From the NCBI GenBank assembly GCA_021613335.1, contig JAJTWR010000269.1:1780001-1844000 (forward strand): DNA of 64,000 nt, given 5' to 3'. The notes under the pieces are model-generated. The model worked only from the letters and a program-made list of their open reading frames with translations. It did no database searches and had not been told where the DNA came from. This DNA is from Whitmania pigra (lineage: Eukaryota > Annelida > Clitellata > Hirudinida > Haemopidae). This document shows positions 12,479 through 24,059 of this stretch, one piece after another; within the stretch, counting starts at the first letter, position 1; each line of letters starts with the position of its first letter. A program made the translations under genes and the position numbers.

Positions 12479-12950
12479 TCAAATACAATTTCGCAAGAGC
12501 ACGTATTCGAAACAACGAACCAATACTAACCAATATTTGGCATTCGAGATTGCACGAAGAAATAAATAATCTTCGCCCAAACAATCGCCATCTCCCCTGC
12601 TACTTATCCGATTCGATTCGGAGACAGAAAAGGATGGGTTTGCAAATCTTCGATTACCATTAGTAAAACACCGAGCTAACGGAAAGTATTGATAAGACGC
12701 AGTGGAAGAAACGAAGAAGGAGAAAAGGAGAAACTCCGTGAACACTTCTCGGCGCTTCCGCTTATAAAGGGAAGCCGGTTGCTGGCGATGTGCGCCTGGT
12801 GTTCTTGAACTTGGAAACAAAAGACTTCGAGTGGATTCGGTGCAAGTACCGATCAAACTTCGATTGTTGTCAGCCTTTCGCTTGTACTTGTTGTCTCTTT
12901 GCTGGCACGGGGAGATGACCGTCAAGGGTCGTGTTGGCTTTTGGATGGAT
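12479..12950 (-). CDS. Long minus-strand open frame of about 155 non-repeat codons (hypothetical)
   Basis: The minus strand is open from the CCAT array at about 12943 down to a stop at 12479. The non-repeat part includes [39 protein letters not shown] and [19 protein letters not shown]. Such a length is uncommon in this DNA, but the island is GC-richer, a plus-strand frame is open as well ([16 protein letters not shown]), and there is no recognisable domain. A TATAAA on the plus strand at 12763-12768 may mean the island is a promoter rather than coding. Confidence 0.2.
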
Positions 12951-13066
12951 GGATGGATTGATGGATGGATGGATGGATTGATGGATGGATGGATGAGTAG
13001 ATGGATGGATGGATGGATGGATGGATGGATGGATGGATGGATGAATGGAAGACTGAATGGATGGAT
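12943..13066. repeat. (GGAT)n tetranucleotide array
   Basis: Imperfect GGAT repeat of about 120 bp with GATT and GAGT variants. Because the period is four, it reads as the same Met-Asp-Gly-Trp peptide in all three plus frames, and as His-Pro-Ser-Ile on the other strand. Confidence 0.95.
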
Positions 13067-13069
13067 ACA

Positions 13070-13470
13070 TTGTCGGATTGATAGATGAATGTTGAGAGAT
13101 ATTGGAAAGAGTTGCGAAAATAAGATAATTAAAATAATTTTCTTATTGATCACATCTATATCACCACGTCATTCCGTTTGATCAGACGGGATGCTACGTG
13201 CTTATCTCGAACTCCATTTGACAGCCAGCTATCATCATTTAAGTGGATATCAAAGAAAGTTGATGTTATCAATCAAATAATATTTCAACATCAACATGGA
13301 CAATTACTCTGGGATTTTCTAGAATGTTAACGTAATTTATGACAACATGTTTTAATAGTTCATTATTAATACTTTTAACGATCTAATTTACCTTAGAGAA
13401 CATAGCAACAATTTTGTCCAGGATGGGTTTAGGAGTGGTAAACTTTTGTAAGTTTTAACTTCAAAAGCAT
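13070..13470. other. No gene recognised
   Basis: AT-rich unique sequence between the GGAT array and the SINE copy. Nothing of note. Confidence 0.5.
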
Positions 13471-13477
13471 CAGGTTT

Positions 13478-13605
13478 GTTCATTTATATAGCACCATACA
13501 CACAACGTCAAAGGCTTTTTATAAGGGCTTTTTGTTAACCAGTTATACAGCGTTCCATCCCAAGGGCTCTTGTGGCAGTGCAGACTGAGATTTGAACACG
13601 ACACT
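13478..13605 (-). mobile_element. SINE copy (tRNA-derived family), minus strand
   Basis: It aligns by eye along its length with the reverse complement of the SINE at 23665-23862. Shared blocks are CATTTATATAGC, CCCAAGGGC, GGCAGTGCAGACTG (variant of GGCAGTGCAGGCTG) and GAACACGAC. The copy is diverged (for example AGCACC for AGCGCC), so it is older than the copy at 23.7 kb. Confidence 0.65.
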
Positions 13606-13609
13606 TTAC

Positions 13610-16110
13610 CTTAATAATTTGTAACTTAATAAAGTAAATATGACTTAATAACGTCATTATTAATACTATCTCATGAAGTTGAAAGTATAGTAAAATAATT
13701 AAATAATCATACAATTGCTCTCAACTGAACTTGAACAGATAGATTCACATCCATCTGCATCTGCAGCTTAAAATTGTTAGCACAACAAGATTGTCTGGAA
13801 TAAAGAGGGAAAGCGCCTATGCCGTTATCAGTAAACAGGTGCTAGGCGTAACTTATCAGCATTAAACTTTATTATTTTAATTAAACTGATAAAGTGGAAA
13901 GTAATCTCCCGTTTAAATCTGAGAAATGCTTGAATTTGGTTGTCCTAAAAAAGTTTCAAGTTGTTATTTCATCGTCGCCTCAAGAGTGCAAGATTATTTT
14001 GTGATTCTAAGAAAATTATTTCATGGAAAGAGTTATAAAGAAATTCAGTAATTCATTAAGGTTTTAGTAATTATTTTACATTCTCTACTAAAATAGAGAC
14101 AAATAAATACTACAAAATAATACAGACTTTTATTTTAAGGTAATTAAATTTACTCAGATTTAATCGGGGATTAATAGAAGAACTATGACAAGGATACAAA
14201 ACCGATCTTCATTAGCGTTTTGAAGTCTTAATCCATGGACAACATGTGTAGAACGAATAAGTCAATATTTATCCGTCATTTGCCAGTTCCTTTCCCATTC
14301 GACATTCGATTACCCAGTAAGCTCCACTCTCAACTTATGGTAGCAGAGTATGTTTTTAATGTTCTGCAACGATGTAAAATCATTTCAATAGATTAGCATT
14401 TTCATTGTTAGCGGGCACAGAATCTTATCAGTGGTTCTAAAATGAAAAGCCATCAATGCCTCATAAGCTTCGTATCACATCATCCATCATCATGTTCCAA
14501 TTTCATCATCATCATCATTTCATTGCTGTCGAGAACGAGACGGGCGATTATTATTGTTGAATATAACGCCAATTATTTGTAAATACTTGAAAAATCATGG
14601 CATACTTTTAATCGGTAAATGATGAAATAATCACATTGAAATGCGAGCTAATTGTTTGCAGGGTCATACATCGATTGTGACAACATTGTTTTATTTGATC
14701 TCTTTAGACATTTAAGCAGGCTTTATTAAGCGCATAAGTTTTCGATTAGAAACATAAACTTATCTAGTCATCATTAATAATAAAAACACCGACCAATAGT
14801 TAGTGGGAAGATTATTTTATTGTTATTTTGATTTACTTTTAAAATACATGCAGTGTAAAACTCGAAATTATGATCTTAACTACTTAAAAATTAATAACTA
14901 AATTGTTGGTTAGGCAGAGGAAAAAAAATTTTAAAATAAATAAATACAAATACATTCTGAGAGTCAAATACAATTACAAAAGTCTTCTTTCGTTTTCAAA
15001 GAGGAGTCGACAAATGTTCGAATTACTTTTGAAGTTGTTAAATTGTTAAGTTGTTAAGTTTTATTTTTAAAGTTACTAAATGTTCAATTTTGTGCTAATT
15101 ACACTTTGTTATTATTATTTATTTTATCAGAAAGCTACTTCATATTTGTGCTAAATTGATATATTTTTCTTGTGGGGGATAAACAGACAAATGTTTTTTG
15201 AAAAAATAATTCTTCAGGTGAAGGAATGACATTTTAAACGAGTTTAAAGATTAAAATATCACGTGACGATTTCTAAGCAATTTATTTGACTAATTAATTT
15301 ATTAATGACTATCGTAATTAATCCCTGCAATTAAAATCACGTACAAATAAAAAATTAATAAACCGACAAATCTTGAAATGGAGTAATAATAATAACAATA
15401 ATAACAATAATAACAATTATAATTACTAGCCAAAAATAATTATTCTTGTGCTTTAGTTGATGAAACTGTTGACAGAGGTGGAGTGTTTGGATGTGATTGG
15501 TCGGATGGCTCGGATCACGTGCAAACAGCCGATTGCTTCCGGCAAGCATGGTCTCAAGATTTTTATATTAAATATTAAACATATTTTCATCACAAAAATG
15601 GAATTTTAATAATATTTAATCATTGTTATTAATATTTCCTAATTATTTACCATTTAAATTTAGAATAATACCTTTCTCACAAAATTGTCTTTTATATTGC
15701 AATAAATTTTCAAAGGCAATCAATAATTTAAATTCAGCTTAATTTATAAAAATAAATTAATTCAATATGTCAACATATTAATTTATTCTTCATTTGTTGC
15801 CATTATAAAAATGCTTATTATTAATAATTACATTAATTATAAATAATAACAATTTAAAATTACATCATTAATAATAATTAATAATTAATTATAAATAATA
15901 AATTATAATTAAATAAATTACATTATTATTAACAATTAATAATTTATACATAATATTATATATTATTACAATTTATAAATAATATTTATTAATTATAATA
16001 ATAACAATAATAATATAATAATGTATTAATTATTATAGTATATTATAATAATAATATAATAATGTATTAATTATTATTAATAATTAATAATTTATAAATA
16101 ATAATGTAAT
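13610..16110. other. Gene-poor AT-rich stretch
   Basis: No gene was recognised. It includes an AATAATAAC microsatellite at 15380-15420 and extremely AT-rich DNA (TTAATTATTAATAA motifs) at 15590-16110. The 64-codon minus frame at 15355-15549 is partly microsatellite. Confidence 0.5.
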
Positions 16111-16256
16111 TATAAATAAAATATAAAAAAATAATTGCCAGGTCTCCTAGGGATAAGTCCCCTGTTTTCCCTTTTCGGTCCCGAATAACAACAGTGTTGC
16201 TCCAGAATAGAATCAATGTCTGAGGAAGAAATGTAAAATCCAAATTGATCAACCCC

Positions 16257-16927
16257 GGTATCGATACAATCCCATCGATACAAGGATACAAAGTCATCGG
16301 TACAAGGATACAAAGTCATCGATACAAGGATACAAAATCATTGATACAAGGATACAAAATTATCGATACAAGGATACAAAGTCATCGATACCAGGATACA
16401 AAATCATCGATACAAGGATACAAACTCATCGATACCAAGATACAAAGTCATCGATACATTGGATACAAAGTCATCGATACATTGGATACAAAGTGATCGT
16501 TACAAGGATACAAAGTAATCGATACAAGGATACAAAGTCATCGATACATTGGATACAAAGTCATCGATATAAGGATACAAAATCATCGATACGAGGATAC
16601 AAAGTCATCGATACATTGGATACAAAGTCATCGATACAAGGATACAAAGTCATCGATACCAAGATACAAAGTCATCGATACCAGGATACAAACTCATCGA
16701 TACAAGGATACAAAGTCATCGATACAAGGATACAATGTCATCGATACCAGGATACAAAATCATCGATACAAGGATACAAAGTCGTCGATACAAGGATACA
16801 AAGTCATCAATACCAGGATACAAAGTCATCGATACAAGGATACAAAGTCATCGATACCAGGATACAAAGTCATCGATACAAGGATACAAAGTCATCGATA
16901 CAATCCCATCGATACAATGATACAAAG
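16257..16927. repeat. 22-bp minisatellite, about 30 units
   Basis: The unit is close to CGATACAAGGATACAAAGTCAT, with variants carrying CCAGG, CATTGG or AAGG in the middle. Both outer edges carry the same special unit, ATCGATACAATCCCATCGAT, near 16261 and near 16894. Long plus-strand frames through it (a repeated YKVIDTRIQSHR pattern) simply translate the array. It is not a CRISPR: there are no unique spacers. Confidence 0.95.
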
Positions 16928-16979
16928 TCGGCCACATGCGACTTATAAATCTGGATGTATAATATTATTATTATTATTA

Positions 16980-17135
16980 GATCGTCTTCCTTCTCCGGCA
17001 CGGTGAACAAACAAGTCTGGTCGCCATGACAACCGGCTAAGTTTCGAGTGCTCGGCAAACACTGATTGGGCGCTCCCTCGTAATTTATAACACTCATCTC
17101 CTGTGCGCATGCGCAGACCAAAGCACGTGTAAAAT
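16980..17135. promoter_or_regulatory. GC-rich promoter-like cluster: X-box, CCAAT, NRF1 and E-box motifs
   Basis: Within about 150 bp of GC-richer DNA there is an RFX-type X-box match GTCGCCATGACAAC (17020-17033), an inverted CCAAT box GATTGG (17064-17069), a palindromic NRF1-type site TGCGCATGCGCA (17104-17115) and an E-box CACGTG (17124-17129). This mix is typical of TATA-less promoters of housekeeping or ciliary genes. No adjoining exon was identified, so the target gene is unknown. Confidence 0.4.
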
Positions 17136-17159
17136 AATAACGTCATCGATAACAGCGGC

Positions 17160-17695
17160 AATAATAATAATATTAATAGTAAAAGGATTAATATAAAGCC
17201 GACATTAATATTAATTATTAATTATTAATAATTTACCTGCATTTATGATAATTATGTGAATGTTATTAATGCGATAGAAATGTAAAGGGCAGTGTTAGAA
17301 GACAGCATCAGGGTTATTATCTCCATAATCATCATCATCATCGTTGTCGTCATCGTCATCATCTTCATCATCAACAACAGTATCTATTTAAAAAAAAATA
17401 GTAATTGCAATATGCAACCAAAGTTTAACTCTTAAGTTAGCACGCCTATAATAAAATACAAAAAAATTATTCGAGATAAATTGACTGCTAAATTAAATAA
17501 CGAACATTAATGATTTAAAGATGTTTTTCGAACCTTTTCAAATGATATTTTATATTTTAATTAAACAATTTATTGCGATTTTAGCATCCATCTTGTCAAC
17601 TCGATATAACTAGACCAGCTAAACCTCAGACAAATAAATAATATGAAATAAGCACCTTTGACAAGCTGTTGATTTATTGGATGAATGGACGGATG
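17160..17695. other. No gene recognised
   Basis: AT-rich sequence with a CATCATCGT-rich run at 17325-17385. No supported coding exon. Confidence 0.5.
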
Positions 17696-17699
17696 ATGG

Positions 17700-18018
17700 A
17701 TAGATGAATGAATGAATGAATGAATGAATGAATGAATGAATGAATGAATGAATGAATGAATGAATGAATGAATGAATGAATGAATGAATGAATGAATGAA
17801 TGAATGAATGAATGAATGAATGAATGAAATAATGAATGAATGAATGAATGAAATGAATGAATGAATGAATGAATGAATGAATGAATGAATGAATGAATGA
17901 ATGAATGAATGAATGAATGAATGAATGAATGAATGAATGAATGAATGAATGAATGAATGAATGAATGATTGAATGAATGAATGAATGAATGAATGAATGA
18001 ATGAATGAATGAATGAAT
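17700..18018. repeat. (TGAA)n tetranucleotide array
   Basis: About 320 bp of near-perfect TGAA with two single-base slips near 17828 and 17850. Minus-strand frames (Ser-Phe-Ile-His repeats) are artefacts. Confidence 0.97.
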
Positions 18019-18104
18019 TGTATAGAATTCTGGAAAGAACTGAACAGCAGGTGACTTGAGATGCCAAGTCTCTTGACACTTGTTTGCTCTCAATGGCAAA
18101 ATCG

Positions 18105-18148
18105 CCATCACCACTACCACCACCACCAACAGCACTACCACCTCAATA

Positions 18149-18179
<31 letters not shown>

Positions 18180-18183
18180 GCAG
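18105..18183. repeat. CCACCA/CAT trinucleotide run
   Basis: Short ACC-rich stretch followed by about 35 bp of ATC repeat. Confidence 0.85.
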
Positions 18184-18566
18184 CATTGTCATCGGTGAAT
18201 AAAATCAATAATTTATTTTATTTAAACCGGTTATTGTAGGCATTGATAATTATTTTTGACAATGTTCAAATCAACGCAATGCCAAAGTCAAAAGAAATTA
18301 TTACTGACAATATTAATATTTATTTTATTTGTAATGTTATTCAAACAGCCAAAGAATATTTCGGTAAGTCAACATGGTTATAATTGACAAGAAAGAATTA
18401 CTCCATAGAAAACGATCACAATAAAGTAATAATACTAAATATATTATAATACAATATAAACTTTATTTAAAAGTTAAAACAATTTTAAACAAATTCACGT
18501 TCAAATGTAAAAAACTACAGAGACGTTTGGCATGGATTGGTGGTTGAAAAATGAAATGAAAGAATT

Positions 18567-18745
18567 AAAGAATGGATCAATGGAAGGGTTTATGGATGCA
18601 TGAATGGGTATGTGAATGGACGCATGGGTGCATGGATGGGTAGGTGGATGGAGAGATGGGTACGTGGGTGGATGGAAGATGGGTGCGTGGGTGGATGGAG
18701 AGATGGGTGCGTGGGTGGATGGAGAGATGGAAGGACGGATGGTTC
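18567..18745. repeat. Degenerate GGAT/GGTG array
   Basis: Imperfect tetranucleotide-like repeat with higher-order copies of a longer unit (GGAGAGATGGGTGCGTGGGT is seen more than once). Frames on both strands are repeat translations. Confidence 0.85.
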
Positions 18746-18759
18746 GCAATTAACACTTC

Positions 18760-19265
18760 TGCAACTCTTCAGGTGGTTCGATGAGTCTGCAAACTTTGTA
18801 TCGGATTTTCAAGAGCTCCATAAGCTCCATCACACGATGCCCCTCTCACCTTTCATCAGCATCATCCTCTTTTTTTTTATATCTTTATCGGAAACATTTC
18901 AAAAGAATGATTTTATGAAAAAACGTTATTTAAATCGTATTTACAATCCTAGGTTTAGAACGTTAAGAAATTAATTTTAAAGATTAAAAAATTAATTTTT
19001 CATATTCAAGGTTCAAGGATAAATGATATGGAAGTGTTGTCCTAACGAATAAAAAGTAATATTTTTTTTTTAAACCAAATATTTCTACTAACTCAATAGA
19101 TGGCGGGTCTCATCATCCTCGTAGTTTTTCAAGTCGAAATCGATTTAATATTTTTCATTGTTATTATTGTAATTATTCTGAAGTAAAAATTTTTGTTTGT
19201 CATTTATTTATTTGTTGCTAAATAATTACTCATTTCAAACAATTTGTGTTTGCATTTTACAATTT
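18760..19265. other. No gene recognised
   Basis: The plus-strand frame running out of the array to 18974 contains a hydrophobic patch (PFISIILFFFISL) but has no start outside the repeat and no supported splice site. The rest is AT-rich. Confidence 0.4.
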
Positions 19266-19269
19266 GTAT

Positions 19270-19315
19270 TTAGCCGATTTTTTGAGTGCCTTATAGGATA
19301 AAAGTCTTTTGATTA
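19270..19315 (+). repeat. Dispersed repeat A, copy 1
   Basis: TTTAGCCGATTTTTTGAGTG followed by CCTTATAGGATA is closely matched at 45303-45345 (TTTAGCCGATTTTTCGAGTG, then CCTTTTGTATCCGGATAGGA). A third, shorter echo (GCGCGATTTTTCGAGTG) lies at 19434-19450. It is probably a fragment of an interspersed element. Confidence 0.5.
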
Positions 19316-19357
19316 ACCTCCGTCGCATAGCTAGATGATTAAGACTTCTTAATCGAT

Positions 19358-19425
19358 CCACCATTTATATAGCGCCCTTACCCGAGGGCGTTCCCTGCCA
19401 CTGTCCATGGTGCTGACCGACATCT
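19358..19425 (-). mobile_element. SINE fragment, minus strand
   Basis: CATTTATATAGCGCCC, CGAGGGCGTT and TGCCACTG match the 3' half of the SINE at 23.7 kb in reverse orientation. Only part of the element remains. Confidence 0.5.
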
Positions 19426-19449
19426 GAGAGAGCGCGATTTTTCGAGTGT

Positions 19450-20930
19450 TCTCAAAGATATTGATATGTAATATTTTCGACCAAAAACTCAAAATATTAT
19501 CGAACACGTTGTAAAAAGACTTTTAAAGTTTTAAAATTAAAAATATTAGATTAACAATTATGTAATTTTTAAAATTAATTAGACAACAACAAGTAATGAA
19601 GAAACACTTAAAATTTAATAAATATTTAAGAAGACCAATTGCCACAAGGTACGACATTTCCTAGTTATGTAAATAAATAAATAAAGGTACGACATCATTT
19701 TGTTTTGAATTCGAACGAGTTTCCAAGAAATTAATTTTTGTCGTCATTTCAAACGAATTTTTCTGAATTCCGAGGTGGCTGCGATCGAATGTAAACAAAT
19801 TTATTTATTTATTTTTTATGTAACTATTTGAAGGCTAAGAAATTATTTATTGCCACGCATAATTACACAATTATTAATAATTAATAATCTTTTCAAAAAA
19901 GTTAAAAAGCTCACGTTTATTAATAAATTATTGTTGATGTTTCACAGTTTCAGTTTTTCTCTCATTTTTATGTAAACCCGCTAACAAGAAGTTGGAAATT
20001 ACATTTTTATTTTAATGTTTCATCGATTGAAAATTAATTTCAACCTTTAAGAAAAGGCGATGTTGAATGAAGAACTAAAAATAACTTAAACTGGCGCCTT
20101 TCATTGATTGGAGGATCACAGCTCCTAAGAATAATTGTTATTACTTCAATTGTTTTTAAGAGTTTTTTTGTGAAAAAAATCGAAATTAATTGCAGATTTA
20201 AGGCTTTTTTCTTTAAATTTAAATTTATTTAGTGGATACGAATTTGTTTTGTGAATATTAATTTGTTTTATAAATATTAAATTAACCGGTGATCATTAAT
20301 TTTATAGTAGGGAAACAAAATATGGAGAAGCCACCCAATTGCATGTTGAAAGGTTATCACTGAATTGATTAATGTTTTATTGCGTCACATGACATCATCA
20401 AATGATGAGTGCAAACACATGGAAAATACAAAACATTCGCATTTGCATGCAGCTTCATGAAATACATCTTTTCAGACATTCGAAACTTTTAAGTTATCTT
20501 TGAACATTGTTTTATTAAATTATTCAAAAAATGAAAATGCTGTTAATTGTGTTAACAAGTCAAGTTAATTGAAGCGAGTTATTACATTGATGGGAAATAA
20601 TGTTATTTTCTCAAAAATGATTGAAAGAAATTCGAATGAGATTAAAATTACGAGCATCAGAGAAAAGAAACTGAAGATGTTTCCGAATGTTGCGCAATTT
20701 TACACCCTGTTTTTACAACAATACTTGTAATGTAATACCATATTCAAAAATTGTTTGCTATTGTTTTTTTTAAATGTTAATGATCAGCGCAAATCGATCT
20801 AACATGAACCATTGATAAATTCGCCATTGATATCGACTAATAATTAAGACTATTAATAACATTAACAACTGTTCTCTAAAAATATCATGTAACAATAACA
20901 ATAAGAACATTAAGGTCAAAATCATATCAA
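19450..20930. other. Gene-poor AT-rich stretch
   Basis: No gene recognised. The sequence is AT-rich with no sizeable open frame. Confidence 0.5.
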
Positions 20931-20947
20931 AACATCTCAAAACAACA

Positions 20948-21190
20948 ATGAATACATCTGGTTGTATTGCACCAACCAGAACGAAACCAGAGCAGACGAT
21001 TTCTAAGTGTGGCGGCAAATTATCGATCGGAGAACAAGTTTTCTGCAATTTCTGCTTTCCACTCACTGGGGGCGCCAGTGTCGTGCGTCGGAGAATGCAA
21101 TCAATTTATCTAGGTCATCCAAATAATGAGGTCACTGGAAAATGGTCCTCTTTCCAGTTTATTCCAAGCCCTTCCAGCATCAGGTGCACG
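20948..21190 (+). other. GC-richer island open on both strands (unclassified)
   Basis: The plus frame from an ATG at 20948 reads MNTSGCIAPTRTKPEQTISK, then CGGKLSIGEQVFCNFCFPL, before it runs into a GGAT array. Two CxxC-like pairs are suggestive but match no family I know. The minus strand is also open and has a strong donor-like GTGAGT at about 21070-21065. Either strand could carry an exon; neither is proven. Confidence 0.25.
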
Positions 21191-21196
21191 CATAAA

Positions 21197-21420
21197 TGGA
21201 TTGATGGATGGATGGATGGATTGATGGATGGATGAATGGATGGCTGGCTGGGTGAATGGATGGGTGGACGGATGGATAACTGGATGGATGGATTGATGGA
21301 TGGGTAGATAGATGAATGGGTGAATGGATGGGTGGACGGATGGATAACTGGATGGATGGATTGATGGATGGGTAGATAGAGGAATGGATAGACAAATGGA
21401 ATAATAAGTGGATTACTGGG
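21197..21420. repeat. Imperfect GGAT array with a 68-bp higher-order repeat
   Basis: GGAT-based repeat in which a block of about 68 bp (GGGTGGACGGATGGATAACT onward) occurs twice in tandem at about 21260 and 21328. Confidence 0.85.
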
Positions 21421-21429
21421 CAGATAGAA

Positions 21430-22435
21430 TTACGACAAATAATTAAGTAATGAGAGTTGAGCAATTGACCTTTTCAAATGTCTTATTTCCTATAGCTGTA
21501 GGGATTAAGAATCATTATTTTACAACTGGTTATCAATTGGACAATGTGAAGGTGACGTCATAGTGATAAATCCATTGTTACATCCATTAGAAAAAAATGC
21601 ATTGATGCATGGCATGCATTGTTATATCCATTATTAGTATCGAAGTTAATTCGAGCATCTATTGAATATGACAGCCCACGCCTAAACATTAGAATACTTC
21701 ACTGGAAGAGGATATCTGGCCGAGTCAATTAGTCTAAAATATGACATAGTTTATTAATTAATTATGTTGTTAATTTATTAATTAAATATGCTATTAGTTA
21801 GATTAGTTAATTAATTGTAATAACTAATATTGATGTATTAATTAATATTGATGTTAATTATATTAGTTATTATTGATGTTAATTATATTAATTAATATTG
21901 ATGTTATTTATATTAATTAATATTAATGTTAATTATATTAATTAATCATGTTAATTACATATGTTATTGATTAAGTTAATTAATTAATTTGTTAAGTATC
22001 CGTATCAATTAGTCTGAAATATCTTAATATTTAATTTTTAATTAATTCATTAATTAACGTCATTGGAATACCAAAGTCATCGAGGAGGTTATCACGAAGT
22101 TTTTAATATAAACCCTTTTTATTTTTTTCCATGAAAGCAAAAATAACGATTTTCATTAAAATTAAAATTAAAATTAATGTAATTGATTAAATAAGTTAAT
22201 TAAAATTAATTTCTTAATCGTAATTTAAGAATTTTTTGAGAGTTCTTACTGCGGTTAAAGACCCGATAACATAAAACAACGTAATAACATAAATCGAAAT
22301 ACGCAATCCACGTTGTCCTAAGATAATTTTTAGTTGGAAAGAAATTTTCACAAGAATCGATCTTAGATCTAATAACAACAGGAAACTTACAAACATTATT
22401 TTCATTAATGCTATGGTTGTACTAGCGGTTGTTAT
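21430..22435. other. Gene-poor AT-rich stretch
   Basis: Includes runs of TTAATTA/ATTGATGTTAATTA at 21740-22000, a degenerate short tandem pattern. No gene recognised. Confidence 0.5.
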
Positions 22436-22438
22436 GGT

Positions 22439-22480
22439 AACAACAACAACAACAACAACAGCAGCAGCTAGAACAACAAT
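22439..22480. repeat. Short (CAA)n run
   Basis: About 25 bp of CAA repeat followed by GCAGCAGCT. Small microsatellite. Confidence 0.8.
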
Positions 22481-22780
22481 AAAACAAGTTCACGGTAATG
22501 AGCCTCTGCATCTATTTGTCAATTGAAGATGACGTGTTCAATGAGACGGTTAACAATTCATTCATTCAATCATTTATCGATTCATTCGTTCAATCATTAA
22601 TCCATTCATCCATTCAATCACAAAGTCATTTTCATGTTTTTATTGAAACAATTCATCAGCATATCAGAATGAAAATTCTACTCCTACACAGAAATTCGTA
22701 AAGATTCAAAGTTTTAACGTCTCGATTAACTTTTAACAAAGAATATGTAATAATGATAACAACAAAGGTTACAACGACAT

Positions 22781-22884
22781 CGTCGTCGTCGTCATCATCA
22801 TCAGCATCATCATCATCATCAGCATCATCATCATCATCGTCGTCGTCATCATCAGCATCATCAGCATCATCATCATCATCAGCA

Positions 22885-22916
<32 letters not shown>

Positions 22917-22928
22917 GCATCATCATCA

Positions 22929-22959
<31 letters not shown>

Positions 22960-23012
22960 GCATCATCATCATCAGCATCATCATCATCATCAGCATCATC
23001 ATCATCATCATC

Positions 23013-23053
<41 letters not shown>

Positions 23054-23078
23054 ATCATCATCATCATCATCATCATCG

Positions 23079-23109
<31 letters not shown>

Positions 23110-23152
23110 GTCATCATCATCATCGCATCATCATCAGCATCATCATCATCAG

Positions 23153-23187
<35 letters not shown>

Positions 23188-23337
23188 GCATCATCATCAC
23201 ATCATCAGCAGCAGCATCAGCATCATCATCATCATCATCATCCATCATCATCATCATCAGCATCAGCATCATCATCATCATCATCATCATCAGCATCATC
23301 ATCATCATCATCTCATCATCATCATCATCATCATCAG

Positions 23338-23369
<32 letters not shown>

Positions 23370-23517
23370 GCATCATCATCATCATCATCATCAGCATCAG
23401 CATCAGCATCATCATCATCATCAGCATCATCATCAGCATCATCCATCATCATCAGCAGCATCATCAATCATCATCATCATCATCATCATCAGCACATCAT
23501 CATCATCATCATCATCA

Positions 23518-23558
<41 letters not shown>

Positions 23559-23559
23559 G

Positions 23560-23615
<56 letters not shown>

Positions 23616-23616
23616 G

Positions 23617-23651
<35 letters not shown>

Positions 23652-23663
23652 CATCATCATCAT
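22781..23663. repeat. Very long interrupted (CAT)n trinucleotide array
   Basis: About 880 bp of ATC/CAT triplets interspersed with CAG and CGT triplets and with single-base phase slips. All three plus frames stay open (Ser, His or Ile runs, with Ala or Gln at the interruptions), which produces a 353-codon artefactual frame. The array ends exactly where the SINE at 23665 begins. Confidence 0.97.
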
Positions 23664-23664
23664 G

Positions 23665-23862
23665 CAGGCGTGCAGGTTAGCCGAATGGGTTACGTGCCTG
23701 CATACGGCGGTAATGGCAACAGTCGTAATGTGTCGTGTTCGAAACCCAGCCTGCACTGCCGCCAGCGCCCTTGGGAAGGAGCGCTATATAAATGGTTACA
23801 AGAAGCGCCTCTGACGCTATGCATATGGCGCTATATAAATGAAGTTACATGCACAACCTCAG
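23665..23862 (+). mobile_element. tRNA-derived SINE with A and B boxes
   Basis: The head carries a perfect Pol III A-box, TAGCCGAATGGG (23678-23689), and a B-box, GTTCGAAACC (23737-23746), as in tRNA genes. No cloverleaf is complete, so it is not a functional tRNA. The body has GGCAGTG-type sequence (CTGCACTGCC) and CGCCCTTGGGAAGG. The tail GCGCTATATAAATG occurs twice, separated by GCGCCTCTGACGCTATGCAT. Relatives lie at 13478-13605, 19358-19425 and 39444-39490. It abuts the CAT array on its 5' side, and an ATT array lies about 85 bp downstream. Confidence 0.75.
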
Positions 23863-23947
23863 GATCAGATCGATAGAAATAAGAAACAGGTGAGCTGCCT
23901 CCAGTAGCATGTTATAGAGATTTAAAAGAGCAGAAAATAATTTTAAA

Positions 23948-24054
<107 letters not shown>

Positions 24055-24059
24055 ATTAA

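Noticed and set aside
16257..16927. Regular repeats that might be a CRISPR array
   Set aside because: Units are contiguous 22-bp tandem copies without unique spacers, no cas genes are present, and the window is animal-type.
23672..23746. tRNA gene
   Set aside because: A and B boxes are good, but the sequence cannot complete a cloverleaf and continues as a SINE body with relatives elsewhere.
22753..23814. 353-codon Ser/His/Ile open frame
   Set aside because: It is a translation of the CAT array running into the SINE; there is no independent coding evidence.
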